Of a DNA stretch of 13,453 nucleotides, positions 1 through 7,610 are shown piece after piece. Below the pieces are notes generated by a model. The model saw only the letters and a list, made by a program, of their open reading frames with translations, ran no database searches and was not told the origin of the DNA. The position numbers and the translations under genes are program-made. The stretch covers positions 1 to 13,453 of the forward strand of contig CAJMAX010000031.1 in assembly GCA_905211505.1 (NCBI GenBank), read 5' to 3'. Positions within the stretch are counted from its first letter, which is position 1; every line of letters starts with the position of its first letter. The DNA is from an uncultured bacterium. Its GTDB lineage: Bacteria; Cyanobacteriota; Vampirovibrionia; Gastranaerophilales; Gastranaerophilaceae.

Positions 1-677
1 ACAATGATAATATAGTGGATGACACACCACTAGAAATGCCTGACGAACCTGCAGATACAGATACAGACACAGACACTGACACAGATACTGACACTGACAC
101 TGACACTGACACTGATACTGATACTGACACTGACACAGACACAGACACAGACACAGACACAGACACAGATACTGACACAGATACTGACACAGATACTGAT
201 ACAGACACTGATACAGACACTGACACAGACACAGACACAGATACTGATACTGATACTGATACTGATACTGATGATGACGTCATAATTCCTAACGAAGATG
301 GAAGCATCACATTCATTCAGAAAAAACTTGATGAAAATGACGTTGATTCTATAGATAAGAGACAATTCATGAGATTTAACGTTGCAGACAGTAAAAGACC
401 TGTAACACTAGAACGCTCAACAAACATAGATAGCTTAATTGACGTATCAAGAGGTGGAATCGCAGTAAAACACAACAACAGTTTAAAAGTTGGAGATGTA
501 ATTCCTGTACACTTAACTTACGGAGATCTAGATATTCAGGCAAATGTTAAAGTTGTTTCAGCCTCAACATCAAGAGCCGGAGCAGAATTCGTAAACATAG
601 ATCAGGCAACAGCAAACAAACTATTATACCTGAACATAATGTTAGAAGATGCGAACAACATATCATTTAACAATTAG
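1..677 (+). CDS. PilZ-domain protein with a long Asp-Thr repeat (5' partial)
   Basis: The frame is open from base 3 with no stop and no ribosome binding site before the first possible start (GTG at 15). The true start therefore probably lies left of the window. Numbering from that GTG: residues 14-85 are 36 uninterrupted Asp-Thr pairs, then DDD and a short linker, then a PilZ domain at about 114-215. The two PilZ signatures for cyclic di-GMP binding are present: R116-x3-R120 (RQFMR) and D143-x-S145-x-x-G148 (DVSRGG). In the PilZ family this predicts c-di-GMP binding and an effect on motility, polysaccharide or secretion; the actual partner cannot be read here. The acidic repeat looks like a flexible spacer between PilZ and an N-terminal part outside the window. 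The gene ends at a strong terminator. PilZ assignment is secure; the function of the full protein is unknown. Confidence 0.85.
   Translation, partial: NDNIVDDTPLEMPDEPADTDTDTDTDTDTDTDTDTDTDTDTDTDTDTDTDTDTDTDTDTDTDTDTDTDTDTDTDTDTDTDTDTDTDTDTDDDVIIPNEDGSITFIQKKLDENDVDSIDKRQFMRFNVADSKRPVTLERSTNIDSLIDVSRGGIAVKHNNSLKVGDVIPVHLTYGDLDIQANVKVVSASTSRAGAEFVNIDQATANKLLYLNIMLEDANNISFNN
54..269 (+). repeat. Hexanucleotide coding repeat GAYACW, 36 copies
   Basis: Thirty-six tandem 6-bp units encode (Asp-Thr)36. Every unit is GAT or GAC followed by ACA or ACT; no amino acid changes anywhere, and ACC and ACG never occur. The wobble variants cluster: a run of six GACACA units at 132-167, and five GATACT units at 240-269. 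This suggests slippage or unequal exchange of blocks. A 6-bp unit keeps the frame, so copy-number change would lengthen or shorten the spacer without switching the gene off. Confidence 0.97.
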
Positions 678-700
678 ACAAAATAAAATAGCTGGAAGAA

Positions 701-733
701 AAGCCCTTATGACAATAGTTATGAGGGCTTTTT
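701..733 (+). terminator. Intrinsic terminator of the PilZ gene
   Basis: A 13-bp stem (701-713 with 718-730, including two G-U pairs) closes a 4-nt AATA loop and runs into a T5 tract at 729-733. It lies 24 bases after the PilZ stop codon. The convergent glycosidase gene ends at 803. No good U-tract is present on the minus side, so it is mainly a plus-strand terminator. Confidence 0.92.
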
Positions 734-802
734 AATATTAATAGCCCTACTCAAGCTACTAGAATACTATATTTACCATATAAAGCAAATATATGTAATA
801 CC

Positions 803-2074
803 TTAACTATTATGTTTCTTAGTGATAACAATCGCATTTGATAAAGCAATACCTCCAGGTAGTTGAGGACGATTTACAATTTGTCCATCTACATACATAA
901 CCGTTGACCCCCCGCCGTCAAGATTGATTGCATTCGTGCAGCCAAGTGATTTCATAAATCCGGCAAGTTCACCTAAGGTTAAACCAACAGAACTACCCTC
1001 TCTGCCATCTACTGCAACCAAAATTAAATCATTATCTTTAGTATAACCAATTGCAGTTCTTGGATTTTTTCCACCAATAGCATTGAGTTTTTGAGCAGAC
1101 ATATCTATAAATATTTCATTATTTCGTAATAAATATGGACCTCCGCTTATTATATGCTTAACATTTTCCCATTTAGGATTAGTTTTAATTTCTATATCTA
1201 CATAATCCGCACCAAAAAGTTGACCCAGTTTTGATTTTGGTCCTACAAGAACATAGCCATTTTCCGGAATAGAAAGGGGATTGGCAGAAGCAGCAGTAAT
1301 CTTATTTCCAACGATTTGGAGTTGCACACCATACTGTGGTGAAACAGGAGCATATTTTCCCCAATCCCTTGTATAAGCTAAAATATATGAGGATAACATT
1401 CTTGGCTGATTTATATTATCTATTTTAATTACTTGATTATTACCTGTAATTTTTGCATCAAGTTGAACTCTACCAACTTCATAATGATCATCAAAAATTC
1501 CGAGGGCAACTCTATCATAAACAGGTCCTGTATAAACTTTCTTATTAATCATCAGAGTTCCAAGCGGCACACCAGTTTGAGGTTTAAAATACCCACCATT
1601 TATTGCAACTATAGAATTTGTATTCTGAGCTATTGTTCTTAATGTTCTTTTATTTTGAAGAGTATATGACGAAGCGATTGCAGGTTTTATTTCATATTCT
1701 TGGGAAACCTGCTGGTTTGCCTCTACAATATTAATTCTCACAGGTTTCCCGTTAAAATATTTTGTCATTTTTATATGTTTTATACCATCGGCAACATTTT
1801 TTACATTATATCCTCTATATTTAGCAGCTATACGGGCTTCAAATTCATCTTTTTTTAGCTGAGGATTTATTTCTTCCTTAATTTGTTCGCCCATTTTATT
1901 TAATATGGATGTTTGAATTGCGGTGTTAGCTATTCTATCATTTGCAAAGATTGGAGGTAAAAAAATAGAATTTGCAAGGACAAGTGCTACAAATAGCGAA
2001 CCAACAAGGACATGTTCGCAAGTCCTAAATGGTAATGAAATTTGATTTTTTTGCAACTCAAGAAGTGTATCCAT
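803..2074 (-). CDS. Membrane-anchored phosphodiester glycosidase domain protein (NAGPA-like)
   Basis: I chose the ATG at 2074 (423 aa) over an in-frame TTG at 2086 because a GGGTGA Shine-Dalgarno sequence stands 6 nt before the ATG and nothing precedes the TTG. Residues 21-44 are a hydrophobic segment ending in IFA-ND: either an uncleaved anchor or a signal peptide with a long n-region. About 45-110 is a polar, partly helical stretch. The rest is a phosphodiester glycosidase domain (Pfam NAGPA family, often labelled exopolysaccharide biosynthesis protein). Its signatures are N159-GGYF, GGP 311-313, D356-GR and a D386-GGGST loop near the C-terminus. The family includes the human uncovering enzyme, which removes GlcNAc from a phosphodiester; the bacterial substrates are mostly unknown. 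The predicted site of action is outside the cytoplasmic membrane, on wall or surface glycans. It has its own promoter and a long leader. Confidence 0.88.
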   Translation of the reverse strand: MDTLLELQKNQISLPFRTCEHVLVGSLFVALVLANSIFLPPIFANDRIANTAIQTSILNKMGEQIKEEINPQLKKDEFEARIAAKYRGYNVKNVADGIKHIKMTKYFNGKPVRINIVEANQQVSQEYEIKPAIASSYTLQNKRTLRTIAQNTNSIVAINGGYFKPQTGVPLGTLMINKKVYTGPVYDRVALGIFDDHYEVGRVQLDAKITGNNQVIKIDNINQPRMLSSYILAYTRDWGKYAPVSPQYGVQLQIVGNKITAASANPLSIPENGYVLVGPKSKLGQLFGADYVDIEIKTNPKWENVKHIISGGPYLLRNNEIFIDMSAQKLNAIGGKNPRTAIGYTKDNDLILVAVDGREGSSVGLTLGELAGFMKSLGCTNAINLDGGGSTVMYVDGQIVNRPQLPGGIALSNAIVITKKHNS

Positions 2075-2176
2075 GATGTCACCCAATTTTTAGTGTAACC
2101 GGATACCTTTTTGTTTTTAGAGTGGGTTGGGGAATAACACTCATCAGAGACCTATGAGGGCAAATAGGGTGTTCCT
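2075..2176 (-). promoter_or_regulatory. Long GC-richer 5' leader with alternative hairpins
   Basis: About 100 nt lie between the predicted transcription start and the glycosidase ATG. The leader is richer in G and C than its surroundings. It can form nested stems, AACAC/GTGTT (2169-2173 with 2136-2140) enclosing CCTAT/ATAGG (2164-2168 with 2151-2155). A competing stem GAGTG/CACTC (2138-2142 with 2120-2124) uses some of the same bases. C-rich segments could also pair with the TTGGGT at the ribosome binding site. I do not recognise a known riboswitch class. Treat it as a candidate only. Confidence 0.35.
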
Positions 2177-2182
2177 ACTATT

Positions 2183-2211
2183 ATTGTAACATATTTTAAC
2201 AAATTCTTCAA
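2183..2211 (-). promoter_or_regulatory. Sigma70-type promoter of the glycosidase gene
   Basis: On the minus strand, a -35 box TTGAAG (2206-2211) is separated by exactly 17 bp from a -10 box TACAAT (2183-2188). Both match the consensus in 5 of 6 positions or nearly so. The predicted transcription start is near 2176. Confidence 0.75.
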
Positions 2212-2281
2212 TCCTTTTAACAACAAGGCTTTTACAAATCTAAATAGTGGAAAAGTTACACTTTTATTTAATTTACAATTC

Positions 2282-2313
2282 AAAAACGCGTAGAATAAAT
2301 ATTCAATCTACGC
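2282..2313 (-). terminator. Intrinsic terminator of the 145-aa gene
   Basis: On the minus strand, GCGTAGA (2307-2313) pairs with TCTACGC (2288-2294) and is followed by a T5 tract (2282-2286). It starts 25 bases past the stop codon of the 145-aa gene. Confidence 0.8.
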
Positions 2314-2338
2314 TCTTGAAATATACTATTTGATATTG

Positions 2339-2776
2339 CTATTTCAAATTTTCCAAATGTTTTTTTATCATTTTTACAGCCTGCGGAGCTTCTTTGTTTG
2401 TATCTAAAGAAATTATTTGCGGAGTAGCTCCTAAAGCTCTTTTTAATTCAAATATTGCAAAATTCTTATTTCCAAAATTTCCATTACTTAAAGTTAGTTC
2501 CGCATTTTTACCAAACTTGGTTTCTCTAATGAAAACATCAACATTATCCTTTGTTGTACCAATAAAAGTTCTGCTATTCTGTCCCTGCCTTGACTGAGAT
2601 AATTTTTCAAACACAAGACTCATCACTTCATTCATCTGTTTTGTATTAGCTGTAAAAGAAACAGTATCTTGATGCAGAACAGAATTTAAATTTACATAAG
2701 ATCTTGTATTAGAACAATTTGTTGAATTTAAAGTATTTGAAGTAAATGTAAAATTTGAAATTTTTGTAATTTGCAT
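2339..2776 (-). CDS. Small protein of unknown function with N-terminal VSFTA motif
   Basis: A longer open frame starts upstream, but GGAGAGGA stands 7 nt before the ATG at 2776, which fixes a 145-aa product. Residues 1-38 are rich in Ser, Thr and Asn with no signal peptide or membrane segment. A VSFTA motif follows at 39-43. About 46-145 looks like a compact alpha/beta domain, with a helix near 47-62, beta-like strands around 69-100 and a basic helix at the end (KMIKKHLENLK). I recognise no family. The start MQITKIS and the later S-F-T resemble the starts of the 126-aa and 876-aa proteins in this window. It lies downstream of the helicase gene on the same strand, 93 bp away, but has its own promoter candidates and terminator, so it is probably a separate unit. 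Confidence 0.8.
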   Translation of the reverse strand: MQITKISNFTFTSNTLNSTNCSNTRSYVNLNSVLHQDTVSFTANTKQMNEVMSLVFEKLSQSRQGQNSRTFIGTTKDNVDVFIRETKFGKNAELTLSNGNFGNKNFAIFELKRALGATPQIISLDTNKEAPQAVKMIKKHLENLK

Positions 2777-2801
2777 ATTAAAATCCTCTCCAATGTGATA
2801 A

Positions 2802-2847
2802 ATGTATTTTATACACTTATTAAATGTCAAAAGCACTTTGTAGTCAA
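2802..2847 (-). promoter_or_regulatory. Candidate promoter(s) of the 145-aa gene
   Basis: Two overlapping possibilities are visible on the minus strand, both with 17-bp spacing: TTGACT (2842-2847) with TTTAAT (2819-2824), and TTGACA (2825-2830) with ATACAT (2802-2807). The first has the better -10 box, the second a perfect -35 box. I cannot choose between them. Confidence 0.5.
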
Positions 2848-2869
2848 GAAATTATACAAAAAAAACTTA

Positions 2870-5158
2870 CTAATCTACATCTACAGGAGCACGTAATATT
2901 TTTTCTATAGCCTCACGAGCTGTAAATACAAGAGCTTCAGGTATATTATCAATTGTTGTTAACTGACGCAATACATCCACAACACGTTTAAATGCCCTTA
3001 CTATATCTCCTTCACCAATATCTATTTGTTCGGACACTGTTTCCCATTCTGCACCCTCAACCCATAATTCAATCAACGAACTAAAATATGGATTGATATT
3101 TAACGGAGCTTCTATATCGTATCGGATTTGAACTTTTTCAAGTTTTCTCTTTATATTACGAATATGATTAAGAGTCTTTCTCACAGGTTCCGAAAATGGG
3201 ATATATGGAATCTCCATCCTCAATTCTTCAGTTGTTATGGCACAAATAACTCCTGCAAGCTGGGCTGGAGTAAGAGGTTCCAGAACCCCAGAAAAAACAA
3301 TTTCTGCTAAAAACAGCTCATTTTCTGAACGAATTTGTGACGTTGTTTTACCTTTTGGAGTTGGATAATCATTATCCAAATAGCCATAATCCTGTAATGC
3401 CGCTCTATGAGCCAAAAATTTATTCCAATAAATATCTTTTTGTTTTTCTATTTCTTTTTCTAATTTATGTTTTTTAGTTAATAACCGTTTGATAACTTCA
3501 AGATTTTTTGCATGTTTTTTATAATGCTTACAATTATCACAAGCAAATTTCTGAAGCTTATGCAAATCTGCCTTATTTCTCTCACCAAATTCTTTAACTT
3601 CAGCAGATAGAGCTCTATGTTTTGATTTTTCCTGCTTTAAAATTTTCTTATAAGTTTGCCTGTTTTGTACATATAAAAACCTTAACTTATCATATTCCAA
3701 CAAAGTTTGGTCAGAAAGCTTAAACGGACAGATAAAACTTCTTTCCTGAATTTCATTTTCATATTGCTCAAGTAATAATAATATTGGTTTCAGTCTAAAA
3801 TCTGAAGAATAATAACCAAAACTTTTCAAAATTAATTCTTTTGCTTCTTCCAAATTAAATCTTTGTAACAAGTTAAGTACCATAGAATAACTAGGAGAAA
3901 ACCTACTTTCCAACGGATTAGAATCACTCAACACAAGTTCAGCAACTTCCTCCGGAGATTGAAAAGGAGTTCCTACAATTGTAACATATCCCACATCATC
4001 CATACCACGCCTTCCGGCTCGACCTGACATCTGCAAAAATTCATTTGCAGTAAGCATTCTGTGTCCGGTATCAGTTCTTTTACTGGTTGAACTTATTACT
4101 GTAGAACGTGCTGGCATATTAATTCCTGCAGCAAGTGTTTCTGTAGCAAAAACAACTTTTATAAGTCCTTGTTGAAACAATTTCTCAACTAAATTTTTCC
4201 AAGCAGGTAAAAGTCCAGCATGGTGAGATGCAACACCCTGAATTAAATATTCTATATGCTTATTTCCATAAAGATGCGGATTTTCTGAAATAAACTCATC
4301 AATAAAGGCTTTTATTTTTTCTTGCTCAGCTCTTGTATTCAAACCAAGCCCGGAGCATTTTTCCATTTGCTCATCACATTTTTTTCTGGAAAAAGTAAAA
4401 TAAATAGCCGGAAGCATGTCCTTTTCCGATAAATTAGATATAATTTGTTTTACATATGATTTTTTTCGTTTATCTCTTCCTTTTGCCCATTGAGGCTTCT
4501 CGGGACGTATTTTGTTATTTAACTTTCCATTTGGAGTAAGCAGGGGTAACAAATTATAAGGCTGCGAACTATCAAAATAATAAAATTTTAATGGAACCGG
4601 TCTAAAATCGGTATTCACAAGTCTTGTTTTTGAATGTACGGTATTTATCCAATTCGTTAACTCATCGCAATTAGCCACAGTTGCAGAAAGAGCTATAATT
4701 TGAATATTAGTCGGACAGTAAATAATACTTTCTTCCCAAACAGTCCCTCTCTGTTCATCATTCATATAATGAACTTCATCCAACACTACATATTTTACAT
4801 CTTTAAGATTATCTGCAACAGCCCCAAAATTTGTACCATAAAGCATATTTCGGAAAACTTCAGTTGTCATAATAACAATTTGAGCATTTCGATTTATAGA
4901 CGTATCACCTGTCAGCAATCCGACTTTATCACGGCCATATTTTTCACCAAAATCATAAAATTTCTGATTAGATAACGCCTTGAGAGGAGTTGTATAAAAA
5001 ATTCTGCAACCCTGCTCCAAAGCTCTGTGTATTGCATGCTGAGCGATAACAGTCTTTCCGGCACCTGTTGGCGCACAAACAACAACACTTTCTCCATTAT
5101 CTATAGTCTCACACGCATCTTTTTGAAAATCATCCAATTCAAATGGGAATTCGTACAT
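2870..5158 (-). CDS. Ski2-like (HelY-type) DExH RNA helicase
   Basis: This 762-aa superfamily 2 helicase has every core motif. Motif I is APTGAGKT (29-36), Ia TTPLKALSNQ (56-65), II DEVH (127-130), III SAT (158-160), V around FATETLAAGINMP (337-349) and VI QMSGRAGRRG (376-385). DEVHYMNDEQRG after motif II is typical of the Ski2/Mtr4 branch (COG4581). A basic coiled insertion near 460-590 holds C540-x2-C543 followed by H545 and H549. This resembles the Cys-x2-Cys/His patch I know from actinobacterial HelY. About 605-760 fits the C-terminal DSHCT helical domain. Eukaryotic relatives unwind RNA for the exosome. Bacterial and plastid relatives are linked to RNA processing, but their substrates are poorly defined. 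AAGGA stands 6 nt before the ATG. The gene is single and divergent from the 126-aa gene. Confidence 0.93.
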   Translation of the reverse strand: MYEFPFELDDFQKDACETIDNGESVVVCAPTGAGKTVIAQHAIHRALEQGCRIFYTTPLKALSNQKFYDFGEKYGRDKVGLLTGDTSINRNAQIVIMTTEVFRNMLYGTNFGAVADNLKDVKYVVLDEVHYMNDEQRGTVWEESIIYCPTNIQIIALSATVANCDELTNWINTVHSKTRLVNTDFRPVPLKFYYFDSSQPYNLLPLLTPNGKLNNKIRPEKPQWAKGRDKRKKSYVKQIISNLSEKDMLPAIYFTFSRKKCDEQMEKCSGLGLNTRAEQEKIKAFIDEFISENPHLYGNKHIEYLIQGVASHHAGLLPAWKNLVEKLFQQGLIKVVFATETLAAGINMPARSTVISSTSKRTDTGHRMLTANEFLQMSGRAGRRGMDDVGYVTIVGTPFQSPEEVAELVLSDSNPLESRFSPSYSMVLNLLQRFNLEEAKELILKSFGYYSSDFRLKPILLLLEQYENEIQERSFICPFKLSDQTLLEYDKLRFLYVQNRQTYKKILKQEKSKHRALSAEVKEFGERNKADLHKLQKFACDNCKHYKKHAKNLEVIKRLLTKKHKLEKEIEKQKDIYWNKFLAHRAALQDYGYLDNDYPTPKGKTTSQIRSENELFLAEIVFSGVLEPLTPAQLAGVICAITTEELRMEIPYIPFSEPVRKTLNHIRNIKRKLEKVQIRYDIEAPLNINPYFSSLIELWVEGAEWETVSEQIDIGEGDIVRAFKRVVDVLRQLTTIDNIPEALVFTAREAIEKILRAPVDVD

Positions 5159-5189
5159 TTTTTATCCTTATAAAAGCTATTCTATTTAT

Positions 5190-5195
5190 ATTATA
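5190..5195 (-). promoter_or_regulatory. -10 box of the helicase gene
   Basis: A perfect TATAAT on the minus strand lies 32 bp before the helicase ATG. The -35 position at 17-bp spacing is weak (AAGAAA), so only the -10 element is claimed. Confidence 0.5.
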
Positions 5196-5260
5196 ACATA
5201 TTATCTTATCATTTTCTTAAAATATTTTAAAATATTAGCAAAAAATAATCTTTACTGTAT

Positions 5261-5266
5261 TATAAT
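5261..5266 (+). promoter_or_regulatory. -10 box of the 126-aa gene
   Basis: A perfect TATAAT lies 34 bp before the ATG at 5301, in the divergent gap shared with the helicase gene. No convincing -35 box is seen in this AT-rich stretch. Confidence 0.5.
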
Positions 5267-5300
5267 CATTTTTATACAATAAAATAAAAGGAGTAATTAT

Positions 5301-5681
5301 ATGAAAATAGAATCTATTTCTTCAAATCCTTCAACAAATGTAAAACCCTCATTTGGTCGCATTAATCAATACTGGGGCACCAGTCATTTGCTTAAGAGAA
5401 TTTTGAAACCTGCAGAAATGGAAGAATTTCAAAAACTACTTGAAAAACAAGCTAATAACACGGTAGACATTAACTTTTATACAAAAGGGGAAGAAAATGA
5501 TAAACTTAAAGCAACAATTCTTCCTGATTTAGGCATTATGCACATAAAATTCTTAACGCAAAGATTCTTTGAGTCTCATATAAAATTTGTGAGAAGGTGC
5601 TGCGCGCAGGCAGATGAATATAAACGAATAGCAGACAACGTCAGACTTAGAAATAAAGAGGAAGGATTTACACTTCCGTAA
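5301..5681 (+). CDS. Small basic protein of unknown function with N-terminal PSFGR motif
   Basis: The product has 126 aa; AGGAG stands 8 nt before the ATG. The first 15 residues are Ser/Asn-rich, followed by PSFGR at 16-20. The rest is mostly helical and charged: a helix around 28-50 (basic, then acidic), a short strand-rich part around 54-82 and a basic helix from about 85 to 120 with two adjacent cysteines (RRCCAQ). There is no signal peptide, membrane segment or family that I recognise. MKIESIS at the start and the S-F-G motif recall the 145-aa protein (MQITKIS, VSFTA). It stands alone between the divergent helicase and convergent serS, with its own -10 box and a shared terminator. Confidence 0.8.
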   Translation: MKIESISSNPSTNVKPSFGRINQYWGTSHLLKRILKPAEMEEFQKLLEKQANNTVDINFYTKGEENDKLKATILPDLGIMHIKFLTQRFFESHIKFVRRCCAQADEYKRIADNVRLRNKEEGFTLP

Positions 5682-5716
5682 GAGAATAAATCAATATTAT
5701 AGAGTATACACAAAAG

Positions 5717-5743
5717 AAAAGCTCCAGAGTGTCTGGAGCTTTT
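5717..5743. terminator. Bidirectional intrinsic terminator between the 126-aa gene and serS
   Basis: A perfect 12-bp inverted repeat (5717-5728 with 5732-5743) with a 3-nt GTG loop has A4 on one side and T4 on the other. It can stop transcription in both directions between the two convergent genes, 35 bp after one stop codon and 28 bp after the other. Confidence 0.93.
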
Positions 5744-5771
5744 CACTTATTTTAACTATTTGATTTCTTTA

Positions 5772-7037
5772 TTAAATTTTGTCAAAACCTGTATACTTTC
5801 TCAAAACTTCAGGAACAATTATAGTTCCATCTGCCTGCTGGTAATTTTCAACAATTGCAGCAAATGTTCTGCCAACAGCCAGACCTGAGCCATTAATTGT
5901 ATGAACAAATCTTGTTTTACCTGTAGCTTTTTCTTTATATCTGATATTAGCTCTTCTAGCTTGGTAATCACCAAAGTTAGAACAACTTGAAATTTCTTTG
6001 TACGCACCATAAGATGGCATCCAAACTTCCAAATCCCAGCATTTATTAGCAGAAAACCCAATATCTCCTGTAGATAAAGCTTCTCTTCTATATGGAAGCT
6101 CTAATAATTGAAGCATTTTTTCCGCATCTTCTGTTAATTTTTCGTGTTCTTCTTTACTTGTTTCAGGAGTACACAATTTAACAAGTTCAACCTTATTAAA
6201 TTGGTGAACTCTGATTAAACCTCTGGTGTCTTTACCTGCAGACCCTGCTTCTCTTCTAAAACAAGGAGTATAAGCCGTCATATATTTAGGCAGGTCATCT
6301 TCAGAAAGAATTTCACCTGAATAAATATTTGTAACAGGAACTTCAGCTGTTGGTATTAAGTATAAATCTTCATCTACACATTTATACATATCTTCAGCAA
6401 ATTTTGGTAGCTGACCAGTACCTGTCATTGTAGCTGCGTTTGCCATAAATGGCGGTAAAATTTCTTCATATCCCTGTTCATTTGTATGGTAGTCCAAGAA
6501 AAAGTTTATAATTGCTCGTTCTAACCTTGCACCTTTACCTCTGTATAGAGTAAACCTAGACTGAGAAATTTTAACACCTCTTTCAAAATCCACAATATTT
6601 TTATCTTCACAAAGGTCCCAGTGAGGTTTAAATTCAAAATCAAATTTCCTAGGCTCACCCCACTTGTAAACTTCTACATTATCATCTTCAGACAACCCTA
6701 TAGGAGTAGTTTCATCAGGAATATTAGGAGTATGTAATAACACATCTCTTTGCTTGTTATCAAGTTCATTTTGTTTTTCTTCAAGAGCTTTAATTTCATC
6801 ACCTAATTGACGAACTTCTTCTTGAATAGCATCCGTATTTTCACCATTTTTCTTCATTAAGCCGATTTTTTGAGATTCAGATTTTCTTTTCGCTCTTAAT
6901 TCATCAGCTTGTGTTTGAACCTTTCTTCTTTCTTCGTCAATTTTTATCACTTCGTCTATAGACAAATCCGGATTTCTTCTTTTTAGAAGCTCATTAATTT
7001 TGTCTGGATTTTCCCTAATTAGTTTAATATCGAGCAT
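5772..7037 (-). CDS. serS: Seryl-tRNA synthetase
   Basis: This cytoplasmic class II aminoacyl-tRNA synthetase charges tRNA-Ser (and tRNA-Sec where present) with serine using ATP. At 421 aa it has the usual bacterial length. Residues 1-110 form the N-terminal tRNA-binding arm, with a charged antiparallel coiled coil at about 28-100. The catalytic domain shows the serine-pocket TAEVP (230-234) and motif 2, [20 protein letters not shown] (260-279). Motif 3 is [16 protein letters not shown] with R390. GAGGGA-type Shine-Dalgarno bases (GAGGG) stand just before the ATG at 7037. The gene has its own promoter, no visible T-box leader, and ends at a bidirectional terminator. Nothing is missing or truncated. 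Confidence 0.98.
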   Translation of the reverse strand: MLDIKLIRENPDKINELLKRRNPDLSIDEVIKIDEERRKVQTQADELRAKRKSESQKIGLMKKNGENTDAIQEEVRQLGDEIKALEEKQNELDNKQRDVLLHTPNIPDETTPIGLSEDDNVEVYKWGEPRKFDFEFKPHWDLCEDKNIVDFERGVKISQSRFTLYRGKGARLERAIINFFLDYHTNEQGYEEILPPFMANAATMTGTGQLPKFAEDMYKCVDEDLYLIPTAEVPVTNIYSGEILSEDDLPKYMTAYTPCFRREAGSAGKDTRGLIRVHQFNKVELVKLCTPETSKEEHEKLTEDAEKMLQLLELPYRREALSTGDIGFSANKCWDLEVWMPSYGAYKEISSCSNFGDYQARRANIRYKEKATGKTRFVHTINGSGLAVGRTFAAIVENYQQADGTIIVPEVLRKYTGFDKI

Positions 7038-7072
7038 TTTTCCCTCTTTTCTTTTTCCTAATAAGTACTCAT

Positions 7073-7101
7073 ATTCTAAATTAAATATATTTTATAATCA
7101 A
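7073..7101 (-). promoter_or_regulatory. Promoter of serS
   Basis: On the minus strand, TTGATT (7096-7101) is 17 bp from TAGAAT (7073-7078). The leader is only about 30 nt, which leaves no room for a T-box or other long riboswitch. Confidence 0.6.
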
Positions 7102-7141
7102 GCAAAATAAACAAAAATTTGCCTTATGGACTGATATATAT

Positions 7142-7169
7142 TTGCAATATTATTGTAATAATGTATAAT
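7142..7169 (+). promoter_or_regulatory. Promoter of the 107-aa gene
   Basis: TTGCAA (7142-7147) and a perfect TATAAT (7164-7169) are spaced by 16 bp. The boxes lie inside the longest open frame, which supports the downstream ATG at 7194 as the true start. Confidence 0.6.
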
Positions 7170-7193
7170 GGTAATTATAAACAGGGAGATGTG

Positions 7194-7517
7194 ATGTTTA
7201 AAAGATTAGCTCAAAAATTAAAAGTAGAAAATTCTACAAACTCTTGTTTTCCAATGAGTTCACCGATTGATTCCAGTAATATGGATTCAAAAAAGGCTTT
7301 TTTAAACACATGGTCAAAGCATGCGCTGGACTTATACGAAAGACAAACTGATATAAAAAACTTCACAAAACTGGCAATTTCAGATATGGAAAACGATTCA
7401 CATAACCAAATTGTTGATAAATTATTCAGCAGCGGAAAAGCAATCGACCCTTTTGACGAGAAAAATTTGTTTGATTTATCTGAGAATGAAAGATTTTTAA
7501 AAGATTTAGGACTATAA
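7194..7517 (+). CDS. Small protein of unknown function (107 aa)
   Basis: The open frame extends up to a TTG at 7119, but that region contains the promoter. A GGGAG sequence stands about 7 nt before the ATG at 7194, giving 107 aa. The first 12 residues are basic and amphipathic (FKRLAQKLK), followed by a Ser/Asn-rich stretch to about 33, then a helical acidic body. Asp-Asn-rich and FDEKNLFDLSENERF segments close the C-terminus. There is no signal peptide, membrane segment, cysteine motif or domain that I recognise. It does not carry the S-F-G/T motif of the other small proteins here. It is followed by a dyad that may end its transcript and that overlaps the clpC promoter. Confidence 0.7.
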   Translation: MFKRLAQKLKVENSTNSCFPMSSPIDSSNMDSKKAFLNTWSKHALDLYERQTDIKNFTKLAISDMENDSHNQIVDKLFSSGKAIDPFDEKNLFDLSENERFLKDLGL

Positions 7518-7580
7518 ATTTCTAAATTTTGTTAGCTAAACTCAGTTTATAAAATTACACTCAAACCTCTATTTAGTGGC

Positions 7581-7610
7581 AAAGTTTCAACTTACACCTT
7601 GAAACTTTTT
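7581..7610 (+). terminator. Dyad between the 107-aa gene and clpC (terminator and/or operator)
   Basis: A perfect 10-bp inverted repeat (AAAGTTTCAA at 7581-7590, TTGAAACTTT at 7599-7608) with an 8-nt loop ends in T5. It reads as an intrinsic terminator for the preceding gene, though the stem has only two G-C pairs. Its right arm contains the -35 box of clpC, so it may instead, or also, be a repressor site. Confidence 0.6.

Noticed and set aside
30..365. Antisense open frame over the Asp-Thr repeat (Val/Ser/Ile/Cys-rich)
   Set aside because: It is the mirror of the hexamer repeat; a 6-bp unit keeps all frames open. It has no ribosome binding site and the sense frame encodes a PilZ domain.
2075..2176. 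Known riboswitch (c-di-GMP, c-di-AMP, preQ1, SAM, guanidine) in the glycosidase leader
   Set aside because: None of the conserved cores that I know is visible; kept only as an unclassified structured leader.
2245..2259. TAGTGGAAAAGTT resembles TAGTGGCAAAGTT at 7574-7586; possible shared operator
   Set aside because: A 12 of 13 match in AT-rich DNA of this length is expected by chance, and the positions relative to the promoters differ.
2850..2869. Terminator of the helicase gene
   Set aside because: A run of Ts follows the stop codon on the minus strand but no stem precedes it.
4912..5097. Overlapping frame inside the helicase gene
   Set aside because: Shadow of the helicase N-terminus; the main frame has all helicase motifs.
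7119..7193. TTG-started extension of the 107-aa gene
   Set aside because: The stretch contains a TATAAT promoter box and the best ribosome binding site is before the ATG at 7194.
7581..7608. CIRCE (HrcA) or CtsR operator at clpC
   Set aside because: The dyad does not match TTAGCACTC/GAGTGCTAA, and no tandem GGTCAAA heptads are present.
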